Source: Ancistrus triradiatus
Lineage: Eukaryota > Chordata > Actinopteri > Siluriformes > Loricariidae
Direction of reading: 5' to 3'
Length of the DNA stretch: 64,000 nucleotides
Assembly: GCA_025084515.1 (NCBI GenBank)
Contig: JAJAGP010000372.1
Coordinates: 186,001-250,000, forward strand
A model generated the notes under the pieces. That model saw only the letters and a program-made list of their open reading frames with translations. It had not been told where the DNA came from and did not search any database. The position numbers and the translations under genes were made by a program. Shown here one piece after another: positions 58,616 to 64,000 of the stretch; positions within the stretch are counted from its first letter, which is position 1; every line of letters starts with the position of its first letter.

Positions 58616-61063
58616 CTGCATCCGTACAGAGAAATAGGGAGGGAAGAGAGAAAAGAAGATTACGTCTTTGGGTAGCTGTGATAGTAGTGGACATGCCTGG
58701 GCAGTTCATTGTAGACTTTGCAGCAAGATCTGGGTAAGAGTCTCATTAATGTTGATCCAAAGTGCTTCTGCAGTTCTGCACTCAATCAATGCTACGGATC
58801 CATGAGCAGAGGCAGGAGTTTAAGAGTAGATGTGTGTAACTATTTTATCGGTCGTGAGCTCGGTTGATGTGTTTAGAGACTTTTTTTGAGCAAGTTACTC
58901 GTGTGTGTGTGGATGACTTTCCACTACGCATTTGTAACAATCTGTAAATAGCATTCGTAAGTGTACGTGGCTGTCCTATTGTAAGTAGTACTCCTTTGTT
59001 TGTTCCCCCACTACCTGTACATTCTCTGTAAACTATAACTATATAAACTGGTTCACATTCTGACTGATCTTCTGATCTTTTGCGACATACAATTGGTAAT
59101 TGGTCATACAATACAAGGTCTTGCTCAAGGACCCAACAGTGGCAGCTTGGCAGAGGTGGGATTTGAACCCTGGACCTTCTGGTCCAGAGTCCAGTACCTT
59201 AACCACTAGGCTACCACAGTCCCACTGTCTATCAGTGCATTTTTGGCTTCCGTCAAACAAAACTATCAGTCATTTCAATCACTCATCAATCACTTGTGTT
59301 TTCTGCAGTATCTCTGACATGTTTACGTATTGTTTGTGCACAGTTTTCATTCAAAAATACCTTTTATAGTTACACTGCAGTAGCATAAAAAGACTACGTG
59401 ACAATAGCAGGTTTTCCATCCACCAGGTTTGGAAAATGTGCAAAGAAAAACCTGAATGGAAAACGTCCAAAATTTTAAATAACCACCCAAATACTGCTAA
59501 AAGTGTTTTACGCTCGGACGAGGTGGAAAAGCTGAAAGTCACATGATCCCATTCCACCCAATAAGATCAAATTTGGCATGTTTTTTTTTTTTTAATGAAA
59601 GTTTGTAGATCCACTTAACATTTGCGAAAACTTTGGATGGAAACCTGACTTATGATAATGTCTGGTCAATGACCATTTCGGTCAACAACCTGTTTCATGG
59701 AACGTAATGTGGTCCTTAAATAGCGCATACATGTATATATACTTATATAAGACACAAATTCCTGCGATTGGTCTTTCTGATTGGAAAAAATGCCATCAAT
59801 TTCAATGAAGAAGCAAAAGAAGTTATGCTCTCTCAAACTCCTAGCCATGGATAGCTATGGTAACTCAAGCTTTTGCCACTGCTCTGTTCTAGAGGCCAAA
59901 CTTCTGGATGTACAAATCTGACCTATTAACATAGCTCTACCAAACCAGACATCATGGTTGCCTCAGAGCAGACTGGACATCTCATCTCACAGCTGAATGC
60001 ATTTGCTCTCTGCATTTCTCCATCGCCCATACTCCCCAGTGCTCCTTTTTCAATCCCCCATTTCTCTCTCGCTCTCCATTATCTTTTTTTTCGATCTCTC
60101 ATTCTCACGCCCTCAATCTCTCTCTTAACCCTGCTCCATTTGACTATTTCTTATCTTTCCCTTTGCCGTGCTGCTCTCGATCCTTCCGGAATTTTCCATC
60201 CAACTCCTTTTTCTTCCAAGTGCTTGCTAATGAAGGAACGAGCACAACAGCTGACTGCCACTCGGTACTCGCTTACACACAATCTTCTCACATTCTGGCC
60301 TTAATTGCTGAGCTCAATTGCCCTAGTCAAACATCATCATGCGATCTCAGTGGCAAGCAGGTAAACGCTTTGTCTTAATTATAAAGAACGACACGAAGAT
60401 GTATAGACTACTTTACCCAGTGGCCCTGTGAGTCCGCACTATAGTCTCAAAGGGTGCGTGTTTGCTTTGGCTCGGTAATAAATATAGCAGTACCGCAATC
60501 TGCTCTGCACCCACTCCAGTAAGCATTTAACCAGACCAAGATGAGTAATTGACCATTCAGAACGGCGCCTCTGTAAACCGCCCGCTGATTGTCCATTATG
60601 CGTTATGGGCAGAACGTGTTGGAGAAAACATACTGATTAAGCACAGCTTAAGCTACATTCCCATTATCCTGCTGCCTCACTTGACAATGATACCTGAGCA
60701 CCTGCTCATCTATTCCTCAAAGCCTGAACCATGGCATGCTGCATGAATATTTATGAACACGGTTGTAAAGTGTTTTTTGTTTTGCTGCTGAAGCTGTGAA
60801 TTGGGCTTAAGTATTGGGAATAAATCAAATGGGATAAAAAAAAAACTCTATGATTTTTTATATTGTACCCATAAAATCTACTTCATTTGAATTTTAGATG
60901 TTAACTTGAGCATGATAATGGCAAGGTGAATGCATGGTGGATGTGATACACTGAACAGCATACTGGCCACATTATTAGTAATACCAATTGGTACACAAAT
61001 ATAACTAATACACAGGGCAGAGGTTTGTATATCTAAATATTTTCTATATATATGTCCCCTCAC
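58616..61063 (-). other. upstream part of bahcc1 (intron before visible exon 1)
   Basis: Apart from the SINE and a pyrimidine-rich tract at about 60,010-60,140, no repeat or exon was recognised. The N-terminal BAHCC1 motif expected in the preceding exon (FQPGKYFPS-LPMASH) is not visible here or up to 64,000. Confidence 0.5.
59114..59225 (-). repeat. tRNA-derived SINE, copy 7 (3'-truncated)
   Basis: It contains only the tRNA-like head and part of the body (CAAGGACCCAACAGTGGCAG, GGATTTGAACC, ACCACTAGGCTACCACAGTC). The LINE-like tail is missing. Confidence 0.85.
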
Positions 61064-62465
61064 CACTGATTGTGCAGTTCTCCTACTTAAAAAGATGAGA
61101 GAGGTCTGTAAATTTTCATCATAGGTACACTTCAACTATGAGAGACCAAAATGAGAAAAACAAATCCAGGAAATCACATTGTAGGATTTTTTAAGAATTG
61201 AATTGTACATTATGTTGGAAAATAAGTATTTGGTCAATTAACAAAAGTTCAACCTCAATACTTTGTAACATAACCTTTGGTTGGCAATGACAGAGGTCAA
61301 ACGTTTCCTGTAAGTCTTCACCAGGTTTGGCACACCCACTGTAGCTGCTATTTTGGCCCTTTCCCTCCATACAGATCTCCTCTAGAGCAGTGATGCTTTG
61401 GGGGCAACACGGACTTTCATTCAACTCCCTCCACAAATTTTCTATGGGGATGAGGTCTGGAGACTGGCTAGGCCACTCCAGGACCTTGAAATGCTTTTTA
61501 CGGAGCCACTCCTTGTTGGCCTGAGCGGTGTGTTTTGGATCATTGTCATGCTGGAAGAACCCAGCCACGTTACATCTCTTCATTCTCTCACTCACTGATT
61601 GAAGCAGGTTTTGGCTTAAAAATCTCACGATACATGTCCCCGTTGTCATTCTTCCCTTAACACAGTAGGTATGGTGTTCTTGGGATGCAACTCATCATTC
61701 TTCTTCCTCCAAACACGACAAGTTGAATTTTTACCAAACAGTTCTATATTTGGTTTCATCTGACCACATGATAATCTCCCAATCCTCTTCTGGATAAACC
61801 ATATGCCTCTCTGGCAAACTTGCCTGGACATGTACTGGCTTAAGCAGGGGACACGCCTGGCACTGCAGGATCTGAGTCCCTCTCGGCATAGTGTGTTACT
61901 GATGGTAGCCTTTGTTACTTTGGTCCCAGCTCTCTGCAGGTCATTCCATCAGGTCCCTCCGTGTAGTTCTCTGGATGTTTTTTGCTCACCGTTCTCATGA
62001 TCATTTTGACCTCACGGGATGAGATCTTGTGTGCAGCCCCAGATTGACGGAGATTATCAATGGTCTTGTATGTCTTCCATTTTCGTACAATTGCTCCCAC
62101 AGTTGATTTATTCACACCAACCTGCTTGTCTATTGTAGATTCACTCTTCCCAGCATGGTGTAGGCCTACAATTTTCTTCTTGGTGTCCTTCGACAGCTCT
62201 TTAGTCTTGGCCATGGTTGAGTTTGGAGTCTGACTGTTTGAAGCTGTGGACAGGTGTCTTTCATACAGATAACGAGGTCAAACAGGTGCCATTAATACAG
62301 GTAACGAGTGTAGAACAGAAGAGATTCTTAAAGATGAAGTTACAGGTCTTATTTTCCACCATGATTTACAATTAAATTCGTTAAAAATCCTACAATGTGA
62401 TTTCCTGGATGTTTTTCTCATTTTGTCTCTCATAGGTGAAGAAGTGTACCTATGATGAATATTTG
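61064..62465 (-). mobile_element. Tc1-like element (family A), minus strand, nearly full length
   Basis: Both terminal blocks are present (left CAGTTCTCCTACTTAAAAAG and CATCATAGGTACACTTCAAC; right GTCTCTCATAGGTGAAG and GTGTACCTATGATGAA). The outermost bases are eroded on both sides. It is the best-preserved family-A copy in the window. Confidence 0.9.
61220..62214 (-). pseudogene. Tc1-like transposase, family A, frameshifted
   Basis: It begins MAKTKELSKDTKKKIVGLHH and retains the helix-turn-helix region up to VKMIMRTVSKKHPENY (61,915-62,214). Further blocks are in other frames: VCQRGIWFIQKRIGRLSCGQ region and VAGFFQHDNDPKHTAQANKE, then WPSQSPDLIPIENLWREL. At least two frameshifts separate these pieces. 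Confidence 0.9.
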
Positions 62466-62568
62466 AATAGTAGTTTTTAAGAATATGTCACTACAGATGC
62501 ATGTTGTCTCCCATCACATGTATCATGATAAATGTGTGTATCATGAAAATGTCTTTGTTGTGAACATA

Positions 62569-63005
62569 CAACCCTAAATCAGAAAAATTTGGGACAGTAT
62601 GAAAAATGCAAATAAAAAAACTATTCAGCGTTCCTTACATTTACTTTGACTTTTATTTCATTGCAGACAGTATGAACCCAAGATATTTTGGGTTTTTCTG
62701 GCCAACTTCATTTCATTTGTTAATAAACATCCATTCCTGTATTTCAGTCTTGCAACATATTCCAAAAAAGGTTGGGACAGGCTAGTAGCGACGTGAAAAA
62801 CTAAATAATGATGTGATTTCAAATAAGTGATGTCAACAGATGATTCCAATCATGATTTGGTACAAAAGCAGTATCCACAAAAGATCTTTGAGGAGTAAAG
62901 ATGGGCAGACGATCTCCAGTTTATCAACAAACATGTAAAAAATTACTGAAATGTTTAAAAACAATGTTCCTCAAAGAAAGACTGGAAGGGATTTACATAT
63001 TTCAG
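62569..63005. repeat. half copy of the 16.1-17.4 kb inverted-repeat element
   Basis: It shares CAGACAGTATGAACCCAAGA, AACATCCATTCCTG-ATTTCAG and CCAAAAAAGGTTGGGACAGG with the other copy's left arm and continues into ATGTTCCTCAAAGAAAGA. It stops where a Tc1 fragment begins. Confidence 0.72.
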
Positions 63006-63009
63006 TCCT

Positions 63010-63410
63010 AACTTCTTCTGATTTGGCTTGTTTTGCATTGACTTGTTTGAAAATGGACGTCCCTGGAAAAGATGTCGTCTTGAAGGAAGCTCATGTTTCT
63101 CTAAAATCTCAGTGTACTCTTCAGCATAAATGCTGCCATCACAGAAGTGTAAATGACCTTTGCCAAGAGCACAGATACAAACCCATACCATGACAGAGCC
63201 TGGCTTTTGGACTTGCTGCTGATGACAGTCTGGATGGTTCTTTTCATCCTTGGTCCGGATCACACAGTGTCCATTTCTTCCGAAAAGATCAGGAATACTG
63301 ATTGGTCTGACCACAATACACATTTCCACTGTGTGATGGTCCATCCAAGCCCAGAGAAGTCGACCCCGCTTCTAGACATGGTTAACATAAGGCTTCTTTT
63401 TTGCACAGTA
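63010..63410 (-). pseudogene. Tc1-like transposase fragment (family D)
   Basis: The minus-strand frame has PGSVMVWVCICALGKGHLHF, IYAEEYTEILEKHELPSRRH and LFQGRP. This is the block from the first catalytic region to just before FQQDNAKPH, where a frameshift follows. It is related to 40,550-40,815. Confidence 0.82.
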
Positions 63411-63929
63411 ACGTGCAATTAATCGACCGGCCGATTAATAGGTCTATCAATACTTAGATGCTCTGCCATGTTGGAGGTGCAGTCTCTTTTACAACAGATC
63501 AACATTCCACTTCATTCCATTCCACTTCCATTTCATTTTCTCTCACATAGTGGAGCCAAATGTTTTCCCCAGAGATAGCTATTTTCCAGGTCCAACTTTG
63601 GTTGGTCTTGGCCAGCCTTGGTCAGCTTCTTTCCATGGGTTGCCCTTGTTTGTTGTACTATTCTCAATTGAGTATAATTTCAAAATTCCAACATTACTGG
63701 AAACAATCATGCCAGCACACAGTACCACACCCTACCACGCCTGTGACACTGGTGCTGAGGGTGATGCAACACCCAAACACCTGATCAGCGGTGTTCTTAT
63801 GGTGGTAGTTTGCTTACTGTTTATTTGTTTTCTAATGTCACTATCAGTATCAGTGGCCATTTCAGCGACACACACAAGGTTACATCAAGACTAGTCATAT
63901 ATATACACTGAAGTCAATGCCATTTTAGC

Positions 63930-64000
63930 ATAACTAATTAACCTAACACCATGTCTCTGGACTGTGGGAGGAAACCGGAGTACCCGGAGTAAACCCATGT
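63930..64000 (+). repeat. dispersed repeat R2, copy 3, cut by the window edge
   Basis: TGTCTCTGGACTGTGGGAGG and AAACCGGAGTACCCGGAGT match the family consensus better than the other two copies. It continues past 64,000. Confidence 0.6.

Noticed and set aside
63550..63894. A 114-codon plus-strand frame with a hydrophobic C-terminal segment
   Set aside because: The Val/Leu-rich stretch looks like a membrane segment, but there is no homology, no neighbouring exon and the region is AT-rich between repeats; a chance frame is more likely.

Overview
The window looks like vertebrate nuclear DNA, most likely from a ray-finned fish. One multi-exon gene with GT-AG introns sits in a matrix of Tc1/mariner, hAT-like and Harbinger-like transposon remnants and tRNA-derived SINEs. 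The SINE tail and the abundance of decayed Tc1 copies suggest an otophysan (catfish or characin type); that narrower placement is inference.

The gene is bahcc1 (BAH domain and coiled-coil containing 1). It lies entirely on the minus strand and fills about 10.2-58.6 kb. I could place 26 coding exons, about 8.0 kb of coding sequence or roughly 2,677 codons. All splice junctions are GT-AG and agree in phase, with one exception. The first coding exon(s) and the promoter lie beyond 64,000. In coding order the exons give: a Ser/Pro-rich N-terminus, a 2.2-kb exon with His-rich and poly-Gln tracts, conserved Pro-rich blocks, a Glu-rich block, a coiled coil, two AT-hook-like motifs, a Tudor-like module, a serine-rich acidic region, and the C-terminal BAH domain ending at a TAA at 10164-10166. 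The paralogue TNRC18 was considered and rejected, because the N-terminal, central and C-terminal blocks follow BAHCC1.

The exception is between 18,410 and 22,904. The exon upstream ends in phase 1 and the next one needs phase 2. The segment that encodes the first half of the Tudor-like module in both BAHCC1 and TNRC18 was not found. That intron is packed with two Tc1 families, a CA microsatellite and other repeats. An assembly omission is the simplest explanation; real exon loss is the alternative.

Repeats, left to right: a Harbinger-like remnant with a duplicated end (82-950); a Tc1 fragment cut by a 100-N gap (2577-3207); SINEs and ancient repeats downstream of the gene (4-9 kb); two long foldback elements in 3' introns (13.9-14.4 and 16.1-17.4 kb); degenerate Tc1 copies at 19.3-22.8 kb; hAT-like elements at 31-34 kb, including an exact 8-bp target duplication and a three-layer nesting; other Tc1 relatives at 41.9-44.2 kb; a Tc1 copy with both ends intact at 55.07-56.57 kb; and a minus-strand Tc1 copy at 61.06-62.47 kb. 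No other host protein gene, rRNA, true tRNA or CRISPR array was recognised. I found no unmistakable new biological system; the most consequential observations are the missing exon and the layered transposon insertions.
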